A DNA stretch of 64,000 nucleotides from Gillisella vitis (GTDB lineage Bacteria > Pseudomonadota > Alphaproteobacteria > Rhizobiales > Rhizobiaceae). A program made the position numbers and the translations under genes. The notes beneath the pieces were generated by a model. That model worked only from the letters and a program-made list of their open reading frames with translations. It was not told the origin of the DNA and searched no databases. Every line of letters begins with the position of its first letter. Position 1 is the first letter of the stretch. Positions 29,139 through 37,614 of this stretch are shown here, piece by piece. The stretch lies in the NCBI RefSeq assembly GCF_001541345.2, contig NZ_LMVL02000003.1, positions 124,001-188,000 on the forward strand, in the 5' to 3' direction.

Positions 29139-29798
29139 TCAATGCCCCACTGGTGCCGCGCCAAACCGGCGTTCCAGATATTTGGAATAGCGCGACAGCG
29201 GATAGCAGATGGCGAAGTAGAACAGCGCGACCAAGCCATAGACGGTGAAGGGCTGGAAGGTGGCATTGGTGACGATGGTGCCAGCCTTCGACAATTCGAC
29301 AAAGCCGATGATCGAGGTCAGGGCCGTGCCTTTGACCACCTGAACCGAAAAACCGGCGGTCGGGGCAATGGCGATCCGCATGGCCTGCGGCAGGATGATC
29401 AGCCGCATCTGCTGGCGATAGGTGAGGGCCAGGTTGGTGCCTGCTTCCCACTGGCCCTTTGGCACGGCTTCGACGCAGCCGCGCCAGATTTCGGTCAGGA
29501 AAGCCGAGGTCCAACAGGTCAGTGCCACACCGGCGGCGAGCCAGGCGGGAACGTCGATACCGAACAGGCCGAGACCAAAAAAGGCGATGAACAGCTGCAT
29601 CAAGAGCGGCGTGCCTTGGAAAAACTCGATGAAGCCGCGCGCGAAGATTCGGGGCATGCGCTGTTTGGCGATGCGCAGCATCAACAGCAGCAGTCCCAGC
29701 GCCCCGCCGCAGAAGAAGGAGACCAGTGACAAAACCAGGGTCCAGCGGGCAGCCAGCAAAAGATTGCGGGCGATATCCCAGAGGGTGAACTCAATCAT
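29139..29798 (-). CDS. Polar amino-acid ABC transporter permease (second)
   Basis: A 219-residue HisM/GlnP-type inner-membrane permease. The EAA loop that contacts the ATPase is EAGTNLALTYRQQMRLIILP. FFQGTPLLMQLFIAFFG is the conserved N-terminal motif of this family. It is coupled to the first permease by a 4-bp ATGA overlap. No ATP-binding subunit gene is present in this cluster, so the ATPase must be encoded elsewhere. Substrate is probably a polar or cationic amino acid or opine. Confidence 0.9.
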   Translation of the reverse strand: MIEFTLWDIARNLLLAARWTLVLSLVSFFCGGALGLLLLMLRIAKQRMPRIFARGFIEFFQGTPLLMQLFIAFFGLGLFGIDVPAWLAAGVALTCWTSAFLTEIWRGCVEAVPKGQWEAGTNLALTYRQQMRLIILPQAMRIAIAPTAGFSVQVVKGTALTSIIGFVELSKAGTIVTNATFQPFTVYGLVALFYFAICYPLSRYSKYLERRFGAAPVGH

Positions 29799-30466
29799 CG
29801 CGTCGCCCCTTTCGGAAAGATTTGCCGTCCGAGCAGGGCCAGCAATTGCCGAAGGCCGATGGCCAGCAACAGATAGAGAGCGGTGGAGATCATATAGGCT
29901 TCGAAGGCCCGGAAGGTGCGCGACTGGATGAAATTGGCGGCAAAGGTCAGGTCTTCGGCGGCAATCTGCGACACGACGGCGGAACCGAGCATGACGATGA
30001 CCAATTGCGACGACAGCGCCGGCCAGATGCGTTGCAGGGCAGGGACCAGAATGATCAGCCGGAAGGTTTGCAGCGGGCGAAGCGCCAGCGCGGTCCCGGC
30101 CTCGAACTGGCCTTTCGGGGTTGCCTCGATCCCGGCCCGGATGATTTCGCAGCTATAGGCGCCGAGATTGATGATCATCGCCAGATTGGCGGCTTGCATC
30201 TCGGAGAGCTTCAGCCCGGTGGAGGGCAGGCCGAAAAAGATGAAGAACAGCTGGATGAGGAAGGGCGTATTGCGGATCAGCTCCACATAGGCGGCGACCG
30301 GCGGCTTGATCCATTTCGGTCCCAAGGCCCGCGCCCAGGCGCAAGCGATGCCGAAGGCAATGCCGACCACGCCACCAACCAGTGTCAATTCGACCGTCAC
30401 CCCAACCCCTTTGAGGATGATTGGGTAGTATTCGCCAAACCAGCTGAAATCGAAAATATAATGCAT
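29795..30466 (-). CDS. Polar amino-acid ABC transporter permease (first)
   Basis: A 223-residue HisQ/GlnP-type permease. LIRNTPFLIQLFFIFFGLP and the EAA loop EAGTALALRPLQTFRLIILV are clear. The ATG at 30466 is chosen over a TTG at 30484. It lies between the binding-protein gene and the second permease. The 136-bp gap upstream, after the binding-protein gene, carries a strong hairpin and a short tandem repeat. Confidence 0.9.
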   Translation of the reverse strand: MHYIFDFSWFGEYYPIILKGVGVTVELTLVGGVVGIAFGIACAWARALGPKWIKPPVAAYVELIRNTPFLIQLFFIFFGLPSTGLKLSEMQAANLAMIINLGAYSCEIIRAGIEATPKGQFEAGTALALRPLQTFRLIILVPALQRIWPALSSQLVIVMLGSAVVSQIAAEDLTFAANFIQSRTFRAFEAYMISTALYLLLAIGLRQLLALLGRQIFPKGATR

Positions 30467-30520
30467 GATGAAACCTGCTGGCAAAGCGGACTAGCCAGCT
30501 TTGCTGCCGTATCTGGCCTG

Positions 30521-30558
30521 CACAATCACCTCAGCCGTCTCGGCTGCGGGTGATTGTG
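30521..30558 (-). promoter_or_regulatory. Intercistronic hairpin between binding-protein and permease genes
   Basis: CACAATCACC (30521-30530) pairs with GGTGATTGTG (30549-30558), and CAGCCG with CGGCTG inside, leaving a TCT loop. No T-run follows. Such hairpins after binding-protein genes protect the upstream mRNA, so the binding protein is made in excess over the permeases. That role is inferred from the position. Confidence 0.6.
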
Positions 30559-30578
30559 CAGAAAATAGTTATACCGTT

Positions 30579-30606
30579 CGATCAACGATCAACGATCAAC
30601 GATCAG
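30579..30606. repeat. Four 7-bp tandem repeats at the binding-protein stop codon
   Basis: CGATCAA is repeated at 30579, 30586 and 30593, with a fourth unit CGATCAG at 30600-30606. The last unit contains the TGA stop of the binding-protein gene on the minus strand. Repeat-number change here would alter the 3' untranslated region, not the protein. Confidence 0.75.
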
Positions 30607-31385
30607 AGATCGGCGGGGAGCGGGGCGCCTAGCCATTTCTCAGAAATCTTGCTGAGCGAGCCATCGGCCTTGGCCTCGGCAATAATGGTATTGATCTTTT
30701 CCGCCAGCGCCGGTTCGTTCTTGTTGAAGCCGATGAAGCAGGGCGAGTTCTTGATCAGGAACTTTGGCTCCGGACGCTTCGGCGGGTTCTTGGCGAGGAT
30801 CGCGGCGGCGACGACATTGCCGGTGGCAACCGCATCGACCTGGCCGGACAGGAAGGCGGAAATTGTGCCGTTATTGTCCTCGTAGCGCTTGATGGTGGCG
30901 TCGGACGGCGCAACCTTGGTCAGTTCCAGATCCTCGACCGCGCCACGGGTGACGCCGACCGACTTGCCCGACAGATCGGCGGCGGACTTGATGGCGGTGT
31001 CGGCGGGCGCAAACACGCCATTGTAGAAAGGCGCATAGGCGGTGGAGAAATCCACGACCTTTTCACGGTCCGGGTTTTTGCCGAGACTGGAAATCACCAG
31101 ATCGACCTTGTTGGTCTGCAAATAGGGAATGCGGTTGGCGCTGGTGACCGGCACCAGTTCCAGCTTGACGCCCAATTTCTTGGCAATCAACGCTGCGGTG
31201 TCGATGTCATATCCGACGGGCTGCATGTCGGTGCCGACGCTGCCAAATGGTGGAAAGTCCTGTGGCACCGCCACTTTTAGCGTACCCCGCTTGGTAATGT
31301 CGCTCAGCGCATCGGCATGGGCCGGCAGCACGGCGGCAAAGGTGGCAAGGGAAAGGCCAAGGGCAAGTAGGGTACGACGATGCAT
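30603..31385 (-). CDS. Polar amino-acid ABC transporter substrate-binding protein
   Basis: A 260-residue periplasmic binding protein of the SBP family 3 type. The signal peptide is MHRRTLLALGLSLATFAAVL followed by PAHADA, cut near residue 24. The mature part has KRGTLKVAVPQDFPPFGSV, YDIDTAALIAKKLG and the hinge-region DLVISSLGKNPDREK typical of the family. The ATG at 31385 has GGAG 7 nt upstream. It is first in the transporter set. Ligand unknown. Confidence 0.92.
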   Translation of the reverse strand: MHRRTLLALGLSLATFAAVLPAHADALSDITKRGTLKVAVPQDFPPFGSVGTDMQPVGYDIDTAALIAKKLGVKLELVPVTSANRIPYLQTNKVDLVISSLGKNPDREKVVDFSTAYAPFYNGVFAPADTAIKSAADLSGKSVGVTRGAVEDLELTKVAPSDATIKRYEDNNGTISAFLSGQVDAVATGNVVAAAILAKNPPKRPEPKFLIKNSPCFIGFNKNEPALAEKINTIIAEAKADGSLSKISEKWLGAPLPADL

Positions 31386-31441
31386 AGGATGCTCCGGATT
31401 GATATGATGCACAACTTGAAGCAATTGCTATGCCACTATGC

Positions 31442-31466
31442 AAAAAGCCGCCTGGAAAAGGCGGCT
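31442..31466 (-). terminator. Rho-independent terminator after dnaB
   Basis: On the minus strand AGCCGCC and GGCGGCT form a 7-bp stem around a 7-nt loop, followed directly by five T residues (complement of 31442-31446). It lies 68 bp after the dnaB stop and isolates dnaB from the transporter set. Confidence 0.85.
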
Positions 31467-31533
31467 CTTGTTTCTGTCTGGATTGACGGTGTGCATTTGC
31501 GCAAAGTTTAAGCATGATCCGCGCAAAGCATGG

Positions 31534-33030
31534 TCAGGTTTCCTCGTAAGGCGTGAAGCTCGGATCAGCGAGATCGGCAAAGCGGGTAAACTGCGCCTGG
31601 AAGGCCAGTTTGACGGTGCCGGTCGGTCCGTGGCGCTGCTTGGCGATGATCACGTCCGCCGTGCCGCGTACTTTTTCCATCTGGGCTTCCCATTCGGGAT
31701 ATTTGGGGTCGCCCTGGTCGCGGGGTTCGAGGTTCTGCACATAGTATTCCTCACGGAACACGAACATCACCACGTCGGCGTCCTGCTCGATCGAGCCTGA
31801 TTCACGAAGGTCGGAGAGCTGCGGGCGCTTGTCATCGCGGCTTTCCACCTGACGCGACAGCTGCGACAGCGCGACGATTGGCACGTTCAGTTCCTTACCG
31901 AGCGCTTTCAAGCCAGTTGTGATCTGGGTGATTTCCTGGACGCGGTTTTCGCCTGACTTGCCCGAGCCGGTCATCAGCTGAATATAGTCCACGACAAGAC
32001 AATCGAGGCCACGCTGGCGCTTCAGGCGGCGGGCACGGGCGGAAAGCTGGGCGATGGAAATACCACCGGTCTGGTCGATGAACAGCGGCACTTTCTGCAT
32101 GGTCTGGGAAAAGCCGACCAGCTTTTCGAAATCCTGCTCGGTAATATCGCCACGGCGGATTTTCGAGGAGGACACTTCGGTCTGCTCGGACATGATACGG
32201 GTGGCGAGCTGTTCGGACGACATTTCGAGCGAATAGAAGCCGACCACGCCGCCGTTTTTGGCTTTGAACGACCCGTCCGGCTGCACTTCCGGCTCGTAAG
32301 AGGCGGCGATGTTCCAGGCGATGTTGGTGGCAAGCGAGGTCTTACCCATGCCGGGACGTCCGGCCAGCACGATCAAGTCGGAGCGCTGCAAACCGCCCAT
32401 CTTGCTGTCGAGTGAATGGATGCCGGTGGAAATACCGGACAAATGACCATCGCGCTCAAACGCGGCGCCTGCCATATCGACGGCCTGGGCCACCGCATCG
32501 TTGAAGGACTGGAAGCCGCCGTCATAGCGACCATTTTCGGCGAGATCGAACAGACGCCGCTCGGTATCTTCGATCTGCGCCTGCGGCGGCATGTCGAGCG
32601 GTGCGTCGAAGGCGATATTCACCATGTCTTCGCCGATGGTGATCAGCGCGCGGCGCAGGGCCAGATCGTAGATCGCCCGGCCATAGTCCTCGGCATTGAT
32701 GATCGACACGGCTTCCGACGCCAGCCGCGCCAGATATTGGGCAATAGTGAAATCGCCGATCTTCTGGTCTGAGGGCAGGAAGGTCTTGATCGTCACCGGA
32801 TTGGCGGTCTTGCCCATGCGGATAATGTCGGAGGCTACCTCGTAGATCTTCCGATGCAGGCCCTCATGAAAATGCGGGGGTTTGAGAAAATCCGAGACAC
32901 GATAATAGGCATCGTTATTGACCAGAATGGCGCCAAGCAAAGCCTGTTCGGCCTCGATATTGTTCGGGGCTTCCCGGTAATGGGGCTCTGCCGGCTGGGC
33001 AGGGTTTAACCTGCGCGCAACATCGTTCAT
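31534..33030 (-). CDS. dnaB: Replicative DNA helicase DnaB
   Basis: A 498-residue hexameric helicase that unwinds DNA at the replication fork. The N-terminal primase-interacting domain begins APNNIEAEQALLGAILVNN. Walker A is AGRPGMGKTSLATN. VVDYIQLM is Walker B, and LSQLSRQVESRDDKRP is the conserved H3/H4 region. Length is normal, with no intein. It lies downstream of rplI, separated by 252 bp containing the rplI terminator. Confidence 0.97.
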   Translation of the reverse strand: MNDVARRLNPAQPAEPHYREAPNNIEAEQALLGAILVNNDAYYRVSDFLKPPHFHEGLHRKIYEVASDIIRMGKTANPVTIKTFLPSDQKIGDFTIAQYLARLASEAVSIINAEDYGRAIYDLALRRALITIGEDMVNIAFDAPLDMPPQAQIEDTERRLFDLAENGRYDGGFQSFNDAVAQAVDMAGAAFERDGHLSGISTGIHSLDSKMGGLQRSDLIVLAGRPGMGKTSLATNIAWNIAASYEPEVQPDGSFKAKNGGVVGFYSLEMSSEQLATRIMSEQTEVSSSKIRRGDITEQDFEKLVGFSQTMQKVPLFIDQTGGISIAQLSARARRLKRQRGLDCLVVDYIQLMTGSGKSGENRVQEITQITTGLKALGKELNVPIVALSQLSRQVESRDDKRPQLSDLRESGSIEQDADVVMFVFREEYYVQNLEPRDQGDPKYPEWEAQMEKVRGTADVIIAKQRHGPTGTVKLAFQAQFTRFADLADPSFTPYEET

Positions 33031-33229
33031 GGGCTTTATCCGTTCTCTCTCGCTGGAAGCTGCATTCCTATCGATCCTGCGGGGCGGTTAAAGGGCGCAT
33101 TGCGATAAACACAGTAGTTCACAGGCCTGATGCGCCAGGGCAGAAAAAAACAAGCTGAACCTGCTTTTTCCATTGACTGTGGCATGGCGCGACTCAGTTC
33201 TTTAAACGTCATTTTAGACCGATATGCAC

Positions 33230-33256
33230 AAAAAAACGCCCGGAAAATCCGGGCGT
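33230..33256 (-). terminator. Rho-independent terminator after rplI
   Basis: On the minus strand ACGCCCGGA and TCCGGGCGT form a perfect 9-bp stem with a TTT loop, followed by seven T residues (complement of the A-run 33230-33236). It starts 27 bp after the rplI stop and ends the rpsF operon. Confidence 0.9.
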
Positions 33257-33282
33257 CTCTTCAATCGATGATGACGAATATC

Positions 33283-33858
33283 TTATTCGTCGTCGCCATC
33301 GCGGTCGGCATCCGGATCGAAGAAGTCTTCCGGACGCAGCGCGTCTTCGTCCACGCCGTAGATGGCGTCAGCGGAGGTGAGGCTTTCGCCCTTGGCCTGG
33401 CGCTCGGCTTCTTCAGCGGAACGGGCAACGTTGATTTCGATGCTGATTTCAACTTCGGCATGCAGGTGCATGGTAACGTTGTGCAGGCCGATGGTCTTGA
33501 TCGGGTTGTTCAGCTCGACCTGGTTGCGCGAAACGGTGAAGCCTTCGGCAGCCAGAGCTTCGATGATGTCGCGAGCCGCAACCGAACCGTAGAGCTGGCC
33601 GGTTTCGCCAGCCGAACGGACGACGATGAACGACTTGCCGTTCAGAACGTCAGCAACGGTCTGGGCTTCGGACTTGCGCTCCAGGTTGCGGGCTTCGAGG
33701 GTGGCGCGCTCGGCGTCGAAACGGGCCTTGTTGGCGGCGTTGGCGCGCAGTGCCTTGCCGGTTGGCAGAAGGTAGTTACGGGCAAAGCCGTCGCGAACCT
33801 TGACCACTTCGCCCATCTGGCCAAGCTTGGCGATGCGCTCGAGAAGAATGACTTGCAT
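33283..33858 (-). CDS. rplI: 50S ribosomal protein L9
   Basis: A 191-residue L9. The N-terminal rRNA-binding domain [20 protein letters not shown] with [10 protein letters not shown] is unmistakable, followed by the long connecting helix and the C-terminal domain. An acidic tail ([13 protein letters not shown]) extends the protein beyond the usual ~150 residues, as in other Rhizobiaceae. AAAGGA lies upstream of the ATG. Last gene of the rpsF operon, followed by a strong terminator. Confidence 0.97.
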   Translation of the reverse strand: MQVILLERIAKLGQMGEVVKVRDGFARNYLLPTGKALRANAANKARFDAERATLEARNLERKSEAQTVADVLNGKSFIVVRSAGETGQLYGSVAARDIIEALAAEGFTVSRNQVELNNPIKTIGLHNVTMHLHAEVEISIEINVARSAEEAERQAKGESLTSADAIYGVDEDALRPEDFFDPDADRDGDDE

Positions 33859-33903
33859 GCTATGTTCCTTTCAATTCAAGTTGGGCAATTCAAGTTTGTA
33901 AGC

Positions 33904-34905
33904 TCATGTTTCGGGTTTGTTATCGTCATCGGACTTGCTGTCCGTGCCGGACTTGCCGTCTACCCTCGGTGGAGTGAGCGCAACGGTCCGCCGTGTGTCG
34001 ATAAGGCCGAGAATGACGATGAAGAAGGCCGGAAAGGCCAGAAGAGACACCATATAGGTCAGGATCAGCGCCGGGATGCGCCATTCCTTGCCACGGGTGC
34101 GTTGATGCAGCGATGCGAAGCCGCCGAGCAGGAAGCCTGCCCCAAACGTGCCGCAGACAGTTGCGCCGATCAGCGCCGGAACGCCGCCAATAAAGCAGGC
34201 GACAATGCCAGCGAGGAAGATGAACGGCGCATTGCGGTTCATGCGCAGCGCCGAGGGAATATCCTCGCGCGGACGCAGCGCGTTTCCCGATGCCGCCACG
34301 ATCCGGCTTGCCAGATAATAGGCGGCAAACAGCATGATGACCCACATGCCACCCTGCACGATCGGCAGGGTCAGCAGCATGGTGGATTTGATTCCGGCGG
34401 TGCTGCCCATGGTGGCGGCAACGGTTGGATCGCGATCGGTCAGCGTCTGCATCAGCGCATCGATCATGTTGCCAACCAGTTCAGCATCATAACCGATCAT
34501 CACGCCAAGAAAGATCACGCCGATACAGACCAATCCGCAGAGATGCATGAGGATATCCGACAAGGGATACCATGCGAGCAGCTTGTCCGGGCCGCCGATT
34601 TCAGACGCCGGGCGGGCGAGATTGGCGAGATGGCTGATCCAGCCGGCTGGCAGCAGGGTAAACACCGCCATGGCGCAGGCAAACAGCGGCGAAACCGCCA
34701 GCGCGCCAGCAAAGGCTGCGGTGACGATGGCGACGATGGCGGGGACATTGCCCCAGCGCAGACCGACAATCATCACAGGCAAGGCAGATGCCGCATAGAA
34801 GACCGATGAAAAAGACGGCTGTGCATTGGCCGCCAGCACCAGAAAGATGGCGGTCACGCCGGCGAGAAAGCCGGTCAGCAGCAATTTTCCGTCCAATTGT
34901 TTCAC
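33904..34905 (-). CDS. DUF2232 polytopic membrane protein
   Basis: A 333-residue membrane protein with about eight hydrophobic segments. It is typical of the DUF2232 protein found between rpsR and rplI in rhizobia. Function is unknown. The GTG start at 34905 is chosen because AGGA lies 7 nt upstream and the first membrane segment (LLLTGFLAGVTAIFLVLAAN) follows. The charged C-terminal tail (KSGTDSKSDDDNKPET) should be cytoplasmic. Position inside the ribosomal operon implies coexpression with ribosomal proteins. Confidence 0.85.
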   Translation of the reverse strand: MKQLDGKLLLTGFLAGVTAIFLVLAANAQPSFSSVFYAASALPVMIVGLRWGNVPAIVAIVTAAFAGALAVSPLFACAMAVFTLLPAGWISHLANLARPASEIGGPDKLLAWYPLSDILMHLCGLVCIGVIFLGVMIGYDAELVGNMIDALMQTLTDRDPTVAATMGSTAGIKSTMLLTLPIVQGGMWVIMLFAAYYLASRIVAASGNALRPREDIPSALRMNRNAPFIFLAGIVACFIGGVPALIGATVCGTFGAGFLLGGFASLHQRTRGKEWRIPALILTYMVSLLAFPAFFIVILGLIDTRRTVALTPPRVDGKSGTDSKSDDDNKPET

Positions 34906-35048
34906 GTCGCTGTCCTGCGCCTGGCAGTTAGAGGGCGATACCGTCAAGCGGCCTGCACCTCAACATGGGATTTATCCGTTCCGATCCACGCCCATCGCGG
35001 AAGGGAGACGGCCCCCGAAAACGGGAGCCGCAAAGTCACGTCAGCTTA

Positions 35049-35297
35049 TTAAGCAACAACGTAAGGCAGCAGGCCGAGGAAGCGGGCGCGCTTGATGGCC
35101 TTGGCCAGCTCGCGCTGCTTCTTCTGCGAAACAGCCGTGATCCGCGAGGGAACGATCTTGCCGCGCTCGGAAATGTAACGCTGCAACAGACGCACGTCCT
35201 TGTAGTCGATCTTCGGAGCGTTGGCGCCGGAGAAGGGGCAGGTCTTGCGACGGCGATGGAACGGACGACGAACCGTGGAAGAGGAAACTTCAGCCAT
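35049..35297 (-). CDS. rpsR: 30S ribosomal protein S18
   Basis: An 82-residue S18 with the core [29 protein letters not shown] and RLT-like [20 protein letters not shown]. It binds 16S rRNA next to S6. The ATG at 35297 is preceded by AAGGAGA 7 nt upstream, the strongest ribosome binding site in this operon. It lies 12 bp after the rpsF stop. Confidence 0.97.
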   Translation of the reverse strand: MAEVSSSTVRRPFHRRRKTCPFSGANAPKIDYKDVRLLQRYISERGKIVPSRITAVSQKKQRELAKAIKRARFLGLLPYVVA

Positions 35298-35309
35298 AGT
35301 CAAATCTCC

Positions 35310-35771
35310 TTATGCGCGATCTTCGCGCGGACGGCGCGGACGATCACCAAAGCTTTCACGGCCACCTTCGCGGGGACCACGATCACCACGATCACCGCGG
35401 TCGCCACGATCCGGACGGTCGCCATCGCGGCGCGGACGGTCGTCGCGGTCGCGCTTCTGCATCATGGCAGACGGGCCTTCTTCGTGGGCTTCAACGGCGA
35501 TGGTCATGTAACGAAGAACGTCTTCGTTGATGCGCATCTGACGCTCGACTTCGTGCACGGCAGCAGCCGGAGCATCGATGTCCATGAGAGCGTAGTGAGC
35601 CTTGCGGTTCTTGTTGATGCGGTAGGTCAGGGACTTCAGGCCCCAGTTTTCTACGCGCCCGACTTTGCCGCCATTTGCTTCGATAACACCCTTGTACTGT
35701 TCTACGAGGGCATCAACCTGCTGTGCGGACATATCCTGCCGGGCAAGGAATACATGTTCATAAAGAGCCAT
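35310..35771 (-). CDS. rpsF: 30S ribosomal protein S6 with Arg/Asp/Gly-rich tail
   Basis: A 153-residue S6. The S6 fold is clear from [20 protein letters not shown] through [20 protein letters not shown] to [16 protein letters not shown]. The last 45 residues are low complexity ([18 protein letters not shown]), encoded by short near-repeats at about 35370-35415. Such tails occur on rhizobial S6. It is the first gene of the operon rpsF-rpsR-DUF2232-rplI. AAAGG lies upstream of the ATG at 35771; longer upstream frames are not homologous. Confidence 0.96.
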   Translation of the reverse strand: MALYEHVFLARQDMSAQQVDALVEQYKGVIEANGGKVGRVENWGLKSLTYRINKNRKAHYALMDIDAPAAAVHEVERQMRINEDVLRYMTIAVEAHEEGPSAMMQKRDRDDRPRRDGDRPDRGDRGDRGDRGPREGGRESFGDRPRRPREDRA

Positions 35772-35991
35772 GATAGCTTTGCCTTTCTTGCTGTGATCAT
35801 CACCCGGATTGGCGCTAAGCCTCAACGACTGCTCCTGATCGGGCAAGGCCCGGGGCAAGAAAAGCGTTGTACGAGACGGTCGAGAGCGGAGACACGGGAG
35901 GCCGAAACGCTTTTCGTTTCTGACGGCAAAACAAGTCTGCCGGCCCTCCGTTCAGCCACCAGCCAAAAGACCGGGTGTTGCGAACAGCGGG

Positions 35992-36020
35992 CTTATAGCT
36001 GGTTTCAGCTGGAAAGCAAG
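35992..36020 (-). promoter_or_regulatory. Candidate sigma-70 promoter for the rpsF operon
   Basis: On the minus strand CTTGCT (36020-36015) and TATAAG (35997-35992) are separated by 17 bp. This fits the rhizobial -35 (CTTGAC) and -10 (CTATAT) patterns. It lies about 220 bp upstream of rpsF. Predicted by eye only. Confidence 0.45.
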
Positions 36021-36076
36021 CAAAAAGCTGGGGAAACCTAGTGGTTGTGCGCCCAGGCGTTATGATGGGAGAGACT

Positions 36077-36361
36077 CTATCGCAGCCGATCCTTGACGGA
36101 GGCCTTGATTTCATCCGGCACCAGGCTTTCAGGCACGTCCACGGATCGGTCTCCGAACCGCGACGGCCAGACGATCCGGTAGCGGAAACCATCCGCCACC
36201 GCTGCTGTTTGAGGCAACGATTGCTGGAAAAACTCTTCGATCAGCTGTTTTTCGGCGGCGCTCAGTTTTTCAACGGCGCAGACCCCATCGCTACGCAATG
36301 CCGATTTTGCGCCGCCGAAGCCGGCAAAGCCGCCCATTTTTTCAAGAATGAGTTCATCCAT
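36077..36361 (-). CDS. Emfourin-type inhibitor of M4 metalloprotease
   Basis: A 94-residue small protein. The glycine-rich FAGFGGAKS near the N-terminus (residues 12-20) and the overall size match the emfourin family, slow tight-binding inhibitors of protealysin-like M4 peptidases. It is 54 bp downstream of such a peptidase on the same strand, the arrangement seen in Serratia. No signal peptide, so it should act in the cytoplasm, shielding the cell from its own protease. A shorter or longer start cannot be excluded; AAAGG lies 11 nt before the ATG. Confidence 0.75.
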   Translation of the reverse strand: MDELILEKMGGFAGFGGAKSALRSDGVCAVEKLSAAEKQLIEEFFQQSLPQTAAVADGFRYRIVWPSRFGDRSVDVPESLVPDEIKASVKDRLR

Positions 36362-36415
36362 CTGTTCTTGACCTTTACGGCCCTGATCGATGCCGCCGTG
36401 ATCCTGGCAAAGGCA

Positions 36416-37459
36416 TCAGACCGAAGCACTTTGCAAACCCACATCGCTCCAGGCGGTGTCGAGCGCTTCAGCGAGCGATCCATCTCCTGGAAAAAGCCTG
36501 GCAGCTCCGGTCCTGGTCGCCTCGGCAAATTCCGCCATGGTCATATCCGGGTTGCTACCATTCTTTGTCAGTGCATCATACCATACCTGTCCGGCCTTGT
36601 CCCAGCTTTTGCCGCCGATGCGGGTGGCTGCCAGATAAAAGGCGCGGTTGGCGATGCCGCTGCTCTCGTGTGGGTCCATGCCATCGCGATAATCGCTGAA
36701 ATGGCTGATCTGGTCGGCCATGCAATGGGATGCTTCAGGATTGGCCATGTCGCGCAGGCACGTATATTTCTGCCGGGCTGTCGGGCCGAGAATGTCATTG
36801 CCGATCAGCCAGTCGGCCTCATCGGCACTCTGGTCTTTCGTCCATTGCTTGAACATGCTGCCGAACACATCCGAGAGGCTTTCATTGAGCCCGCCCGGCT
36901 GGTTTTCATAGTCGAGACCCAGGGTATATTGGGTGATGCCATGGGTCAGTTCATGGCCGACCACATCGGCGCTCTCGCAAAAGGGTGTGAAAATCTCACC
37001 GTCGCCATCGCCATAGGCCATTTGCGAGCCGTTCCAGAAGGCGTTGTTATAGTCCTTACCGTAATGGACCGACGACAGTATGGTCATGCCATTGCCATCA
37101 ATGGAATTGCGCTTGAAGACGCTGCTGTAGAATTCCTCGACCCCGGTCGTGGTGTCGAATGTGGTTTTCACCTGGGCATCCTTTGATGAACCGGGATTGA
37201 CGATCTGTACGCCGGGAAGGGTCATGCCGTTATTGCAGGTATAAACAGGGATATCCGGTGCCTGGGATACGGTCACGGAAAACGCCCGAAAAGGCCGCTT
37301 GGCGATGGTCAGCTGGCGGGCGCTATCTCGAAACTGACGCAGTTGATGGTCGTGATTCATGGTTTCCTGTAACCGCTCGCGGACGGCAGCAGGAAAATCC
37401 TGGTCATGGGATAGGGCGATCAGCACTTTTTCGGGAATGATTTGGCAATAGCGGCACAT
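36416..37459 (-). CDS. Protealysin-type M4 zinc metalloprotease
   Basis: A 347-residue thermolysin-family peptidase. The short N-terminal propeptide starts MCRYCQIIPEKVLIAL, the PLN-type prodomain of about 50 residues. The zinc site is HELTH at 169-173 with the third ligand E193 in GGLNESLSDVFG. The catalytic His is H264 in DPHESSGIANRAF. There is no Sec signal peptide, as in protealysin. The ATG at 37459 has GGAGG 5 nt upstream; an upstream ATG at 37471 is less likely. It lies between an RTX-repeat gene and the emfourin-type gene, all on one strand. Substrate and export route unknown. Confidence 0.92.
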   Translation of the reverse strand: MCRYCQIIPEKVLIALSHDQDFPAAVRERLQETMNHDHQLRQFRDSARQLTIAKRPFRAFSVTVSQAPDIPVYTCNNGMTLPGVQIVNPGSSKDAQVKTTFDTTTGVEEFYSSVFKRNSIDGNGMTILSSVHYGKDYNNAFWNGSQMAYGDGDGEIFTPFCESADVVGHELTHGITQYTLGLDYENQPGGLNESLSDVFGSMFKQWTKDQSADEADWLIGNDILGPTARQKYTCLRDMANPEASHCMADQISHFSDYRDGMDPHESSGIANRAFYLAATRIGGKSWDKAGQVWYDALTKNGSNPDMTMAEFAEATRTGAARLFPGDGSLAEALDTAWSDVGLQSASV

Positions 37460-37614
37460 GGCAACCTCCATGATTGATCAGATTTCCACCGAGGGGAGTA
37501 TAAAGTGTCGTTAAAATTTATTCGGGAAAACGATCAGGATGCCAGCAGGTTCCATGCTCTGCCAGACAAAGTTGCTGGCAAGCCAAGGAAGGTGGTGCGA
37601 TCTTGGAAAAGCGA

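Noticed and set aside
33130..34809. A 559-residue plus-strand open frame
   Set aside because: Antisense to rplI and the DUF2232 gene, and it crosses the region next to the rplI terminator. Composition is that of a shadow frame.
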